Origin: Eulemur rufifrons
Lineage: Eukaryota > Chordata > Mammalia > Primates > Lemuridae
Reading direction: 5' to 3'
Assembly (NCBI RefSeq): GCF_041146395.1
Contig: NC_090989.1
Location: forward strand, 242,782,843-242,846,842
Length of the DNA stretch: 64,000 nt
The notes under the pieces were generated by a model that was given only the letters and a program-made list of their open reading frames with translations, did no database searches and was not told the DNA's origin. Shown piece after piece: positions 47,194 to 59,999 of this stretch. The position numbers were made by a program, and so were the translations under genes. Numbering within the stretch: the stretch's first letter is position 1; each line of letters opens with the position of its first letter.

Positions 47194-47576
47194 TGTTTTA
47201 ATATGTCTCTCAAATTTCATGTGTTGAGGACTTAATCCTGATGCAACAGTATTGGGAGATGGGGGCCTTTAAGATGTGATGAGTCCACAAAGGCTCTGTC
47301 CTCATGAATGGATTAATGCTGTTATCATGGGAGCCGGCTAGTTATCATGGCAATGGGCTCTTGATAAACTGATGAATTTGGCCTTCTTGCTCTGGAATGC
47401 TCACTTGCCATGTGCCGCCCTTCCATCATGGGATAACACAGCAAGAAGGCCCTTACAGGATGCTAGCACCATGCCTTCAACTTCCAACCTACAGAACTGT
47501 GAGCCAAATAAACTTCTATTCTTTTCAAATTACCTAGATTGTGGCATTCTTTTATGGCAACAGAAATTGCACTAGG
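47194..47576 (+). mobile_element. MaLR solo LTR (MLT1/MST-type), sense
   Basis: Starts near 'tgttttaatatgtctctcaa' and includes 'tcatgtgttgaggacttaat', 'ctcatgaatggattaatgct', 'gggataacacagcaagaagg' and 'ctacagaactgtgagccaaa'. It ends near 'cattcttttatggcaacaga'. The AATAAA in 'ccaaataaacttct' is the LTR polyadenylation signal. Confidence 0.85.
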
Positions 47577-48734
47577 ATTCCCACTTACATATCTTTTCTC
47601 ATTTTATTGTCTTTTTAATCCTGTGAAACAGAATTTTTTAGTTAATTTAGTTATTATTACATTAGGCTTTTCCAACTATAAAAGAATGAGTCCTTACAAT
47701 GTACTTTGTTGATATTATTGAGTTGTGAATGTGTAATGAGTGATGAGCTTTAAGGCTTCTGAATTAATCCAATTGTTTTTCTACAAAACTATTGCAGATA
47801 ACTAAATCACTGAAGAAATCAAAACATGAAAGTTAAATCACAAAACATCATTTTGTTTTGATGATCTTCTATTGTAGCTATCTACCTCAGCACATCAATA
47901 AAAGTAAAACAAAGGAACTCATTATTAGGATATAAAAACCAATGACATTAAAAGCAGCATCAATGTTCAGCAGACTAAAGCCAAATAATCCAGTATAATG
48001 AAATGGTTATATTGAAGTCTTACTAGATTGTGATTTTTAGGTGTATAAATCATAGCTAAAATGTTTCCCCATGTATGAGGTAAAAATTGAAAATAGTTTT
48101 AAAATACAAAGACCTCAACCCTAAAGATAGAGAATATTTCCTTTCTTATTAGAGTACTAAATAAAAGCAAATGAAATGAATATAACTAAACTATCCTTCT
48201 TTTTTCTATGTTGAGTGTTTTGCCATATACACATAGAAAGAAAAAATTAATGTTTCAAATTCCTTCAGAGAATGAGCTAGGGATGAAGTTAATTTGCAAA
48301 CATCTTCATTGTTCATTACCTAAAATAGATTCTTCTATGGTATAAAATAACTAAGATGACTCAAGTAACAAAAATAAGTTATTTATTAGAATATTAGCAA
48401 GTGTTAAGTAGATCAATTGAAAAAATCAATACAACTGTGAATAATCCCACCATCCAGACAGCATACACTGAGGGAAATCGTCTAGCCAAGGGTATCAACT
48501 GGACTGAGGGCAAAGGAAAGTAGACAAAACAAAAAACTGTTCCTCAAAGACAGTTAGTCATTCTCTGAAAAATACAAATCTAGTCTCAACTCCTATTCAG
48601 AAAAACAACTGCACCCCTACAGATAAACAATACAGATGGGTCTCTGGTTTCTCATTTTCTGTCCATATATCTGTAGTTGTGTAACATCGGGGATACAATG
48701 GTAATTGGTAGGAAAAGGTATTTAATAGCCCATA
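47577..48734. other. No feature recognised
   Basis: AT-rich non-coding sequence with no frame or repeat that I can support. Confidence 0.4.
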
Positions 48735-48958
48735 GCATACACTTGTGTCAGTAAAACTTGGCTACAAATGCCAACAGTGTCATTTACTAACAATGCCACC
48801 TTGGGCATGTCACTTACTGTTTTCTGTTCTGTGTTCCATAAACTGGTGATAATAATAGTTCTTACCTCAGAGAAATACTTCTAGGATTGAAGTGAGATAA
48901 TATATGCAAAGCACCTAGTACATGGTAACTAACTTTTATATAAGTATTAGCTATTATT
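48735..48958 (+). repeat. MIR SINE, sense, nearly complete
   Basis: 'ccaccttgggcatgtcactt', 'aactggtgataataatagtt', 'cttacctcagagaaatactt' and 'aaagcacctagtacatggta' lead to 'tattagctattatttt'. This is MIR from the core to the 3' end. Confidence 0.88.
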
Positions 48959-50424
48959 TTGTTATATATAAATACAGAAGGACTAATAAAATATAAATCC
49001 TGATGTGCTTCTCAAATATTTATTTATTTATAAAATGATTTTTCTTCCCACCATCTGCTAACATTTCTGGATTTCCTAGAGTTGGGATTCTTTACTAACC
49101 TATTGGAACAATCCCATCAATGATATTTATTGAAAGCTCCCTCCCTCCTTACCACTGCTTCAGGATAAATGATTTTTATGGATTATCACTCAGCTACCTT
49201 CATACATTAACTTTCATCCCTGGCATGGTGTCAGTTGTTTTTTTGTGGGCAGGGAGAATAATAGGTTTGGCATTCTGGTCTGAATTTCTTATATGCCTGC
49301 TTCTAGTTCAGTTTCTTCAGCTTTTGGCCCCCTCTAAATGACTAGATCTAGTTGTCTCAGATCCTACCCACTGGGACCATCTCCTCCAATTATCTGTGTA
49401 TAGGGTGATCTTATTATATTATATAATTCTTACAATCTTAAAGGCTTTCTGTAGCAAACAAAAGATTTGGAACTCTTTTGAACACAGGAATCATTTAAGT
49501 TGCTTTAGCACAGGAGTGAAATAGAACTTTAGCAAACTCAGATGCGTTGAATGTACTAGAAGCAAGACTTACCCATTAGAAAGCTGTTTTAATAGTCCAA
49601 AGAGTAACTTTAGGAGGATGACACCCAGACATGGAAAGGATATAAACATCAAAGAAATTTCAAAATATCTTTGATGGAGAAATAGTTTTGCAAAAAAAAA
49701 AAGATCTTCTAGCATCACCTTTATTCAGTGGTCAGTAAATATGTAGCATAATAGAATGTAGGAATAGAATAAAATTACTTCAAAAAGGAGAAATCTAATG
49801 GTTTTCTTTAAAGTCTTATCTACTACCTTAATTTTATTTAAAAAAATTAAAATTTCCCTAAGCAAAATATTAGTATTGCTTATATCACAGAAAGCTTTCG
49901 CATTTATTTTTTTAACTTTAAAATGTACTCTAATAGCATACATTTAAAACTTTATGTTTATAATATTTTCAAAGTACATGTAAAAGCAAAGACTGCAAGT
50001 TAGTCCTAGAAGTTCTCATTAATTACAACTCATTTTAGGCAAAATTCCTAGTAGGCAAACTAAACACAGAAATGAATATATTGTGTAAATATATACCTCC
50101 TAGGTCCTCAAGGAAGAAATGTTACAAATATAGCTCCCCATCTGAGAGAAGATGGATTATATAAATGTACTTAACTTTTAAATATATCTGCAATTTAGAC
50201 ACATAATTTATGTTTTACATACTTAAGTTAAAGGATGTTTTTCTTCTTAGACAATTCACTCTCCAATGTATTATAGATATGGTATATATCATATATCATT
50301 AAGATTACCAGGTGATTTTAATATAATATACACAAGTAAAGTTAGGTAAATGAGTTGTCTTACCAAAATTTTTGAATCATATTGTCCAACCTCTTTAGAC
50401 AATCTTGTTTGGGATAGAGGAGAG
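48959..50424. other. No feature recognised
   Basis: AT-rich, with short open frames at 49120-49341 and 49725-49943 that lack motifs. Confidence 0.4.
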
Positions 50425-50490
50425 TTAGACAAAACTGGTTTCAGACAAAATTGGTTTCAAAGCAAATTGGATTCTGCCAAAATTGGCTGG
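50425..50490. repeat. Degenerate minisatellite, ~15-18-bp unit
   Basis: Four successive variants of 'caaaattggtttc' occur: 'gacaaaactggtttca', 'gacaaaattggtttcaaa', 'gcaaattggattctgc' and 'caaaattggctggg'. Units differ by substitutions and small indels. Confidence 0.75.
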
Positions 50491-50779
50491 GAGATTTGTG
50501 TTAAATTTAACCTCTTCAACAGTTTCCCATTACTCTAGATAAACTCATGCCCTCTAAGGTTCTTTACAGTCAAACTCTCCTGCCCCTTCATCAGCCTGAT
50601 TACTGCCCAAGACTAGCATGCACTCTCTACTCACTCTGTCTCTTTCTTTTATTGTGGTTGCTTGATATTATTTCAATAGCACAAACAATGGTAAAATAAA
50701 ATAGTTCTAAAATACATTTTTAAATTGGGCCTTACTCTTATTTTAGATACCTTGTTTCACTCCCTGCAATATGGCAACT

Positions 50780-51180
50780 ATCAATATCATTTTTTTGTTT
50801 TATTCGTCCTTTACGTAAATGAAAACAAATTATACACATTGGATTTTTTTATTGCTTTTCTTTCTTCACGCTGGTCATTTTCATAACAGAATTATGAATC
50901 TACTTCATTCTTCAAAAAACTGTTTGCTATATCACTTTTTGGTGGTCAGTAATTTGTTCAATTGGCCTCAAATGGACATTTAGATTGTTTTTATTTTTAT
51001 TATTACTAATAATACTAAAATTCACTTATAGTTGTATATACATATATTGGTTTTGGGTGAGTTCTTATATCTGTAATTTCTGAGTGAAAAGTTAAAAAGT
51101 GAATTTTGGTAGAGTGTTTTACATCATTCTCTCGTGAAATTTTGTTTCCATATATTTTCTAAAGCTGTGTGCCACAAAAA
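50780..51180 (-). mobile_element. Old L1 3' UTR fragment, antisense
   Basis: 'tcaaatggacatttagattg', 'tttttatttttattattact' and 'tgtaatttctgagtgaaaag' follow the antisense L1 3' UTR pattern (gacatttgggttgtttcca, then 'ctgggtaaatacc'). Confidence 0.55.
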
Positions 51181-51189
51181 TGTTAATTT

Positions 51190-51560
51190 TTTTGCACTGT
51201 GATAAACACAAACATGATGCTCTTATTCACAAGAACTTTGAGACTAGTCAGGAAAATTGACAATAAATACATAAATAAAATCTTGCCAGGCAGTAATTCT
51301 GTTGTAGAAACAACACAGAAGAAAATAAAGAGTGACAAGAGTGCTAATGTGGCTATGATAATCTCAGGATAGGTACCTAATAGGAATGTATCTAAGGAGG
51401 GAATATATGAGCAGAAACTAAGAGATTTGGGTACATGGTACGTGGATATCCAGAAGAAACATGTTCTAGTTGGAGGCAACAGAAATTCAAATGCCTTGAG
51501 ATGGGAGGGTATTTGGAGTATTTAAGGGAAACAGGAGTCATGATATGAAAGGAGCGAGTA
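51190..51560 (-). repeat. L2 LINE fragment, antisense
   Basis: 'ttattcacaagaactttgag', 'gacaataaatacataaataa', 'taaggagggaatatatgagc' and 'aacatgttctagttggaggc' fit antisense L2 across about 370 bases. The two overlapping minus-strand frames (51183-51479, 51392-51607) are its decayed remains or chance. Confidence 0.6.
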
Positions 51561-51639
51561 AGGACATGTGTATTAGAAATTGATATTGACAGGAAGCTCT
51601 GGGTCAAATCACAAACTTTTTTTTTTTTAAGAATATGAA

Positions 51640-51950
51640 TTGTTTGTCTGTAAAATGCATTGCAAATAATTGTCTTTTGCCTTGTGATTATTTTTTAACA
51701 ATTTTGCTATTCAGAAGCATACAATTTTGCATAATCAGTCATTGTTTTACTATCTGTTTATGGCTTCGGGGATTTTATTCCAAGAATATTAAACCCTCTT
51801 CCTTTACTTTTATTACTTTCACGGCTTCTCTATTTCATATTTAAACTTCTGCAACACCTGGGATATATTTTGGCTCACAGAGTGGGGTAAAGATGCGGTT
51901 TATGTTTTCTCACATGGCTAATCAGTTGTCCCAAGGGAACAAATTATATA
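51640..51950 (-). repeat. Possible old L1 fragment, antisense
   Basis: 'gatatattttggctcacaga' and 'atggctaatcagttgtccca' recall the antisense L1 ORF2 segment 'gtggatatccagttgtccca'. Support is limited. Confidence 0.4.
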
Positions 51951-51951
51951 C

Positions 51952-52002
51952 GTACACACACACACACACACACACACACTTATATATGTATATATATTTA
52001 GT
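51952..52002. repeat. (AC)n followed by (TA)n microsatellite
   Basis: About 14 AC units at 51952-51979 are followed by 'tatatatgtatatatattta'. Confidence 0.95.
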
Positions 52003-52984
52003 AAACCAACTTTTGACCACTAATTGAAAAGCCATCTTTATTACATATTAAATTCCTTTAAAAAATTTCACTGGACTCTATTCACTCGATTGAAATACTT
52101 ACAATACAATAAGACTAAGTGTCTACTGCAATGATTGTATGTAAATGATGAGCTAATCAAGTCTCATCATTCTTTTTTAGAATTTTTCTTCCTTTCCATG
52201 TTATTTTTCCAAGTGATCTTTACAATCATCATATCTAGTTTTAAAATAGTTGGCATTTTTTAGTGGTTTAGCCGTTTAACTGTATGTTTACTTTAAGAAC
52301 AAGTTCTTCATTTTTATTATTAATTATACTGTACTTCTGTATTCATTTGTGAATTGAATTTTCCTTTACTTTATAAAATTATTTCTTTTGCTTTCCTTAG
52401 TTTCACATTATTACATTTTGACTACCTCTTTGAATTTAATACATAATATTCATTTTTCTTGTTTGATAACTTAAACATTAATGCCATGAAATCAATTTGA
52501 AGATCTATTAAGAATAGTTTTCCTATCCAAAACTGAACCATCTGACAAATTCTGGTTCCAACACTGAGTGTAATACACTGTTGCACACTAGGTTTTGATT
52601 TTTCTAAAACCTTGTCTGTATTAATGCTTTCTTATATTTATAAGTTTCAGTCTATACGTGTTTTCCGTATTGTTTTAGGGATTGTGAAAAGCATTTCCTT
52701 TTTTTCACAAGTTTATTCAAAGCATAATACAATTAGTAAAGCCTTTCTTTGTTGTCAAGAAGAAAAGAATATGGCTTTAACTTATTCAATTACCATGATT
52801 ACCAATTTATCTTAAATATTAATATCTGCTGGTTCTTCAATCAATTCCCAAATGAATATTGGGAGCTCATTTGTTCTCCTCTGTGGAAAAAGGAATTTCT
52901 CAGAACCCAGAAAGCATAATTTTAATAAGCAAAATCAGTGATATAATTAATGTTATACTTTACTGTTTGATAGCCACACATGTG
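52003..52984. other. T-rich unassigned interval
   Basis: May include further decayed L1 sequence, but nothing can be matched block by block. Confidence 0.35.
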
Positions 52985-53117
52985 TGATTCTTTTACTTTA
53001 ACTTTTTATTTTGAAAAAAATTAGATTCACTGGAAATTGCAAAAATAGTACAGAGAAGTTCCTTGTACCTTTCACCCAGTTTACTGCACTGGTTACACTT
53101 TACAAACAAAAAATATA
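52985..53117 (-). repeat. Old L1 3' UTR fragment, antisense, cut by an Alu
   Basis: 'ggaaattgcaaaaatagtac', 'agagaagttccttgtacctt' and 'tcacccagtttactgcactg' match the same L1M 3' UTR block seen at 28790-28900. Confidence 0.65.
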
Positions 53118-53470
53118 GGCCGGGCGCTGTAGCTCACGCCTGTAATCCTAGCACTCTGGGAGGTCAAGGTGGGAGGATCACTTGAGCTCAGGAGTTCAAG
53201 ACCAGCCTGAGCAAGAGTGAGACTCCATCTCTACTAAAAATAGAAAAAATTAGCTGGGCAACTAAAAATAGAAACAAACAACAACAACAACAAAATAGCC
53301 AGGCGTGGTGGCAAGCACCTGTAGTCTCAGCTACTTGGGAGGCTGAGGGAGGAGGATCGCTTGAGCCCAGGAGTTTGAGGGTGCTCTGAGCTAGGCTAGC
53401 CTGAGCAACAGAGCGAGACTCTGTCTCAAAAAAAAAAAAAAGAAAAAGAAAGAAAAGAAAAGAAAAAGGA
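53118..53470 (+). mobile_element. Alu SINE with duplicated linker, sense
   Basis: Starts 'ggccgggcgctgtagctcac' and ends in a poly(A) that becomes (AAAGA)n. The linker contains two successive copies of 'actaaaaatagaaa', the second followed by (AAC)n. This is a variant of the lemur-type duplicated linker. Flanks 'aaaaaatata' (53108-53117) and 'aaaaatgtata' (after the tail) are a possible target duplication. Confidence 0.95.
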
Positions 53471-54655
53471 AAAATGTATAATATCTCATCTAGGAATAAT
53501 TTTCTTAATAATGATAGTAAATGATATTATTCTAATTATACTATTTCCTCATTTTGTATACATCCCAAATGATTTTGTGCCATTTTAGTGTTTACATTAA
53601 AATAGGAAGACTAGTTCCTCTAGACTTGAGTTTTCAATAACATTCTTTATTGTTATTCTGTTTTTCTTTTCTCTCTGTATCTTTTTTTAAACATACTCCT
53701 ACACATATAAAATAGGTCTTTTTCCCTGGAGTGTGAAAGTTTTTACACACATGATTTGATCTAATTTTAATTTATAACCTTACATTTCAGGGGAATTAAG
53801 TATGTTCTACCTTTTCTTCCCTTCTAAGTTGTATAACTGAAAAGCTTTTTTAAAAATAGCAAACAATTATCTACCTAGTCTCAAATAGTGGAGATGGATA
53901 ATATAGCAATGTGATTTAAAAATTGATCTTAGCTCTACTCAGCTGAGCATAAAAGAAAATATATGACCTGCTGAAGAGACATAGTAAGCCTGCAGCATAT
54001 AGTACATCACTGCCAAAGCTAGAAAATGTTTTAAAAGACCTTTCTGCTAAGGATGTAGTTTGCTATCTGCTGTATAATCCTAGCCAGACTTTTTCTTGAC
54101 CTTGAAAAAACTAAAAGCATAATCAATGATCATCTAATAGCAGTTGTTCAGGCACTGTATATGGTGCGCATTTTCTGCTGAACCACAGATGATGTTTACG
54201 TCATCTGAAGAAACCATACTGTCAGACAGTCAGTAAACAAAGATTTGTCTCTCTGAAAATGCCACAGACTGTGAATACCAAACTGCCCAACCATGGCTAT
54301 TTTAGAGTCCATTCACATTAAAACCACCATCATACCGTAACTGCAAATTTAACCTATTTGTGATTTGCAGCCATTGGTAGGATTATGGTTTTTGAAAAAA
54401 AATATCACTTATGATTTGCCAGTGGAGGCATTTAACACCATATCCAAAAACTGTGTATAGTTGCAAAAATGTTATTTTGCAGCAAAAATACCAATTTTTA
54501 TGAGCAGAATATTTGTATGCATATTGATGATTAAGATGTGCATGGCGTTATGCAATCAGACAACTAGGAAAAGAAACCGAGAAGGTTGCCTGATCCGAAT
54601 GTTGATCTTCCAGCTAAATGGCTGTGAAGTATACAAAATGGAGAAGATATTTAAT
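53471..54655. other. No feature recognised
   Basis: AT-rich non-coding sequence. The frame at 54461-54781 overlaps the L2 fragment below and is not supported as a gene. Confidence 0.4.
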
Positions 54656-54800
54656 GGTGATATGTATTCATTGAGTCAACAAACTTTTATTGAAAATGCC
54701 TATTACGCACAAGACACTGCATTAGGTGCCAGCAATATCAAGGAAGACCTATACCCTGCTTTCAAAGACTTCACAATCTAGGAAAGAATGCAGGGCACAG
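54656..54800 (-). repeat. L2 3' end, antisense
   Basis: 'tcattgagtcaacaaacttt' then 'aagacactgcattaggtgcc' and 'aaagacttcacaatctagga' match antisense L2. Confidence 0.75.
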
Positions 54801-55985
54801 GTGTAATCAGAGTCAATTATTTCTGCACTCTGGGATAAATTTTTCAAGTAGTGCTCTTCTAAATAGTTGGTTTTTGTCATAAGAAAGCCAGATACGTTGC
54901 TAAAAATTAACTAATAATTGCAAGAAAAAGTAAAAGACAGTGGAGGTCAGAAAAACTTTTGAATTATAGGCAGCTGGCACAATGCAAAGCAGCCTCTAAA
55001 AGAAGACAAGCTTTTCATAAGCATTGTAAAGATCTTTCCAATAGAAAAATTGCAACAGATATAGCTAAAATTCTAGAGGTACAGTTGGTGAATAACTTTA
55101 TATACAGAGTAAGATTTGCTAAGTTGCAACCAGAAAGTGAGAATTCACAAAAATAAGTGTAAATGCTAAAGTGCACAGAGATGTTTGTTATAACACAGAT
55201 TAGGTCATGTTGTGGTTGGTCATGGGCCACAGAAAATAAAGTGTCAACAGAGAACCAGGTAAATGACACAAGGCAAAGAAGGCCTTAAGAGGGCCATGAC
55301 ACTGGCTTGTCCTTTGGTTAAGGCTTCACCAATATATTAATTGCGAGGTATTGGAAGTTTATTTTAAATAAATATTCTTAACCCATACATAATGTTTACA
55401 ATTTTTTTTTTTTTTACTGAAGGTTTAGCTCTAATCATTAAAGCATTATGTCTGCAGGCAAAGCTTGAAAATGGAGAATGGGGAGGGCAAGGGTAGGGTA
55501 GGCAGAACACAGGCTGTCTCAGCACTCACCCCTCCATCCATGAGGCACGTTTCTAATAACCAGGTTTCATTGGACATGATGTGTTCAGCAATAAACTGTT
55601 TGTTTTTTCATGCAGAAGTGGGGAATAAGAACACAAGAGGATAAGTTGTTGATATGGTGGATCCAACTAAAACTTAAGCTAACTTTCTGGTGCACAGGTT
55701 AGGCAGACTAGAAGAACAGGCTCTCTTCTCCATAATTATTTGCTAGGCTTTTTTTAAAAAAAATTTATAGGTGCAGCACATACAAATGCACATACATCTT
55801 TATATAAATTATGATGTTATAGCTGTTTTTAAAAGCAGAGGATACTTTGCCTGGCACATAAGGAGGAAGGAAATGAAATAGTATGTAGGACTCAAAAAGG
55901 GAATAAATCTTTAGGGAATTACTTCAAAAGTAGACTACAAAAGAGAACACCGGAAGTCATTTCCTGGATTGAGCAATTCTAAAAG
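54801..55985. other. No feature recognised
   Basis: Contains a T-run at about 55401-55416 and short unrelated open frames (54959-55156 plus, 55015-55269 minus) that overlap antisense to each other. Confidence 0.4.
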
Positions 55986-56620
55986 CCAGGATGTTAGGTC
56001 TGGTGGGGGGTAAACAAGTAGCAAGGAAGTGGCTAAGGGCAGAAAGAGAGAACTGAATTGTAGCTAGGAACCAAAGTGTGGCTAGGAACTGTTCCCTAGT
56101 GGGAACATAAATAGTAAAAATTACTAGTAACCTTTAGCTGACCTAGAGCTCATTACCATCTAATTAGCATGGCATGGGTGGAGCTTCCTGAAGAATCCTG
56201 GGGAAGACGCATACATAGAAAAGGAAACTGTCACATAACCAACCTGTTATGTAACTTGTCATGTGATCTGTTATATAACTCCAACCTGTCAATCACTCAA
56301 AAAGGTGGGAAATGACTACTAATTCTGCTAGGACAAAGGCAGGACAAAATAGTGAGCATATAAAAGACAGGGTTTGCTCAGACTTTGGTGTCTTTTTCTA
56401 CTTATGGAGACTGACCCTTTACACTATCTCTGGAATGTGTTTTCACTTTGTGTAGCTTCCTTCTTTACTTTCTTTCTTTCTTTTATGTGATCAGCTGTTT
56501 GTATGAAATTGCTCTGTGTCTGTGATCACTCTGTCATTGGCTCTACTCAGTACCAGTACTCATTCTTGACACTGGAAACCAGGGAACACCCAGACAAATC
56601 TAACAAGGGGACTGCCAACA
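55986..56620 (+). repeat. LTR-like segment with TATA-like box, family unresolved
   Basis: The segment could run from 'tgttaggtctggtggggggt' (about 55991) to 'aaggggactgccaaca' (about 56615), giving TGTT...AACA ends about 625 bp apart. A TATA-like 'catataaaagacaggg' lies at about 56357-56372, followed by a T/C-rich stretch, as in a retroviral LTR U3-R. I see no matching target duplication, PBS or internal region. An ERV class I solo LTR is my best guess. Confidence 0.4.
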
Positions 56621-57714
56621 CTTTCCTTTTTCCGCAAATGTCTTCTTCTTCATAGCAGCTAGCGAAGGAAAAGATTGCAATAGATGATGACAACAACTAG
56701 AACTATTTAGAGTCCACACAGTATCTGCGTACTTAAATAATAAAATATTGAAAGATGTATTTTTCATTAAAAAGCTTTAAAGGGAAAATAGAAATGACTG
56801 AAGCCCTTGATAGATAATATACAGAATAAATAAGGTACCAAGTCATACCAAAATATAAAATGTGGCTATGTATTAAATCATAAAAGGAATATTTTATAAT
56901 GCTTTTGTCCACTGTTTTAATATAGTTAAGTAGATACTACATCTATTTTCTTTGTATCTCATTGGCCATACCTAGTCAATTTTTCTTGCTCTTATCTCCA
57001 TTATTGATTAATTCCTGATGTAATGTTCATAATTCTAAATGAATTAATTATTACTTTATGGTTTGAATAAAATATATTTCTTTCTGCTCTCAGTCTCTTT
57101 GTACTATATGTATTCTACAAATTTCCCAGATCGATGTTGTTAAATTCAGCTTTATATGCATCATTCTACTTCTCAAAATTATTTTCATTGTTTTATTATT
57201 TCCTATAACAATATTCAAAAAGTGATCCAACTTACCTTTCCAACTTGGTTATTTAATGATTTCCTACATGCTCACTCCAAACCATTTGTTTTACTCATCC
57301 TCTCCAAAATGTTCCCTGCCTTTCCCAGCTATGTGATTGTCTATATTTTCATCAACCTTTTAGATATAGTTTATATTTACAATAAATATAACAACCTCAT
57401 CTCAACTCCACACGTTTATCATTTCATAACTTGAATTATTCAAACAAGTTGCAAGATTGATTACTAAAACGATTTATCAATAGTTTTTATTTCTTGAAAA
57501 GTTCTTGATGGTAAACAATTCAAAAACAAAATAAAAGTTTTTCTAATGTTCCTCTTTTTGCATTTGTTTTTGCTTTTCTTCTTGGGAGAGGAAGACATAG
57601 CTATTTTTAACTGAACGTGGTCCTAACTATTTGGAGATCTGAATTCTAATCAGATCACAATATTAGCTCCACTGCATTGAAAAAGAAAAAACATCTCATT
57701 ATTACATTTTCTTA
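56621..57714. other. No feature recognised
   Basis: AT-rich non-coding sequence; the 92-codon frame at 57156-57434 has no recognisable motif. Confidence 0.4.
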
Positions 57715-57800
57715 AAAATAGAAAAATTCATTTATTCATTCAAAATAATGTATTGAAACTTACTTATTCTATATCAGGTTGGGAGTTAGGAGCAATGAGA
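57715..57800 (-). repeat. L2 3' end fragment, antisense
   Basis: 'attcatttattcattcaaaa' and 'tattctatatcaggttggga' fit the antisense L2 terminus. Confidence 0.5.
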
Positions 57801-58555
57801 GAAAATATAGTCCACTGTATCTACAAAGTTCTCCCAGGTTAAAAGGGAAGATGGCATATCAGCAGATGAATAAAGTATAGCAGATGTATGATATTATAAA
57901 CATATGGCTAGAATACTGTGAAACACCAAGAAAGAGGTAAATAACACTGCCTAGTAAAGGTATTGTGCTTATGCTTATATTTCTTTATCTTATCCACAGA
58001 TAAACTTAAAATATTTGCAAATAATAACTGCAGATTTGTTAATTATGAAATTTACTTTATGCATATGTTTGGAAACAAAAGAGAAAACCCTCAAGTCATT
58101 TCCTCTGAATAAATTAACCTTACCTAGAGAGAGTTTTAATTTTTTGGGTTACATAATATTTTCAAACAGGATTTATTATATCAAACACAAAGGAGAACTA
58201 AATCAGACTTTGTAAAATGCATGATATTTACACTGACTCATTTTCATCTGGCTTCCTCTAGCTTGCTTTCTTCAAAGAAAAAAATTTAAGACACTAATAA
58301 TGGTGGGCCTTATTTACTGGAGTTAAAATTCTGGTCAAAACCTTTAAGCACTCATGGCAACTTGAGAACTGAACAATTATATTTCCACCTAAAACTCTTC
58401 TTCATATACTATTGCACTATCTGATACTATATTTTGTATAGTCTATGTATCATAATCAAGATCTTATTAAAATTAGATTATAACATTAAAGGTATATGCA
58501 GTTATATATTTTTACAAGTTTTAACTCATTTTTTATAATTTTTTAAATTTAACAA
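57801..58555. other. No feature recognised
   Basis: AT-rich sequence without a gene or a clear repeat. Confidence 0.4.
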
Positions 58556-58559
58556 TGAT

Positions 58560-58700
58560 ATTGTGTTATATGTTCAACAAGGCAATGCAAATTTTATACA
58601 TTGCAATTTTACAGCATGGGGAACTAAGAGACAAAATAACTTCCTCAAACTTATTGGATACATAGCCTAAAAATACATGGCTCATTTTTAGAAGTTTTTT
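58560..58700 (-). repeat. MIR SINE fragment, antisense
   Basis: 'ttttacagcatggggaacta' followed by 'agagacaaaataacttcctc' and 'aaacttattggatacatagc' is a diverged antisense MIR core. Confidence 0.55.
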
Positions 58701-58839
58701 TTACAAGTTAGATGTCCCTGGAACATGCATCAGGATGTCTCATATCCTGACTAATATATAATACATGTGACTAAGCCATATCCTGGAACCAAACCACTGC
58801 TCTTCTACCTCTGTTTGGATAATTGATTTTCTCCTTATA

Positions 58840-59470
58840 TTCTTAATATGGTAATTTACATTGGTTGATTTTTAAATATTAACGTAACCTTACATTCCTA
58901 GAGAAAACCCAATTTATTCATGATATATACTTCTTTTTATACATCATTGGATTCAATTCGCTAATATGTGTATATAGTATTTTTGCATGAGATATTTTGC
59001 CCTATATTCATTGAAATGATTCACCTAAAATTTTTCTTACTGGATATGCACTTGTTAGGTTTTTGTATCAATATTATGCATTGGAAAGGTATTATATCTG
59101 TATTTTCTGAGATGGCTATAAATTTAAAAATATTTTTTAAATATAAGTATTTTATAAATTTTATTGTCGAATTTATTCTTATATAAAGTTTCCTTGGGAA
59201 AAAGTTTTTATTTTTGTACTCAATCACTTTAACAGATATAGGACTATTTATATTTCTTCCTGTGTTAATTTTAATAAGCTTAATTCTAGGAAATTGTACC
59301 CTTCACCTAAGTTGACAAATTTACTGTCATAAAGGTTTTCATATTTTTGCTTTATCTTTTTAATGTCTGTAACATTTTTATAATTATCCTCTTTTAAATT
59401 CAGATTCTTCAATTTATATCTTCTCTCCTTTTTCATCAGTCTTTCTAGTCCTACATTAATGTATTAACCT
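58840..59470 (-). mobile_element. Old L1 ORF2 fragment (reverse transcriptase region), antisense
   Basis: 'acattggttgatttttaaat', 'taaccttacattcctagaga', 'cattggattcaattcgctaa' and 'ctcctttttcatcagtcttt' match antisense L1 ORF2 in the reverse transcriptase region. The minus-strand frames at 59021-59227 and 59248-59436 are decayed fragments of it. Confidence 0.75.
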
Positions 59471-59999
59471 TTCTATAGGGCCATTATTTTATGGATTTTC
59501 TTAAATTTTTATGTTATATTTATCTTAGTTTTAGATTACCCAGATCCTCATACAAGGCTTCAAGTGTTAGTACTTTATTTAGAAGATGAAAGAACCACCA
59601 GTAGCGAGTAAAAAAGTGAAAGAGAGATAGTCAAAAAGTATGTTATCAAGCTGTGGGTGATAGAGATTAATTCCTTTGGAAACACTTTGGGAACCAGTGC
59701 AAAATTCATTTCTTACAGTTTTCTTGCCCCGCACCAAGTATTGAGGAAGCTGTGAAATCTATACATAAATTCTAATCTGTTATTGACTGAAAACTTGTGA
59801 AAAATTGTGTAAAGCAGAACAATAGAGTGTGGGAGGTGTTCAATTTCAGACATAGTGTTAAAAGAAGACCTCTATGTGGAAGTGACATTTTAAAAGGGGG
59901 AATAAGGCACTTCTACTTTTATGTTTACACCTTATGATATGCTAAATGATCGATGTAATATTCACTATTTCTCTGGGAAAAGGGTGGAGAATCCTTAGA
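59471..59999. other. Mostly unassigned; weak L2 resemblance at 59820-59900
   Basis: 'aagacctctatgtggaagtg' followed by 'acattttaaaag' resembles the antisense L2 block 'ggcctctctgaggaggtgacatt'. The rest is not assigned. Confidence 0.35.

Noticed and set aside
50425..50490. CRISPR-like spacing of short repeats
   Set aside because: Units are contiguous and degenerate with no spacers, and the genome is a primate.
55700..55820. 'gtgcagcacatacaaatgca' as a U6 snRNA fragment
   Set aside because: Only a few bases resemble U6; the remainder of U6 does not follow.
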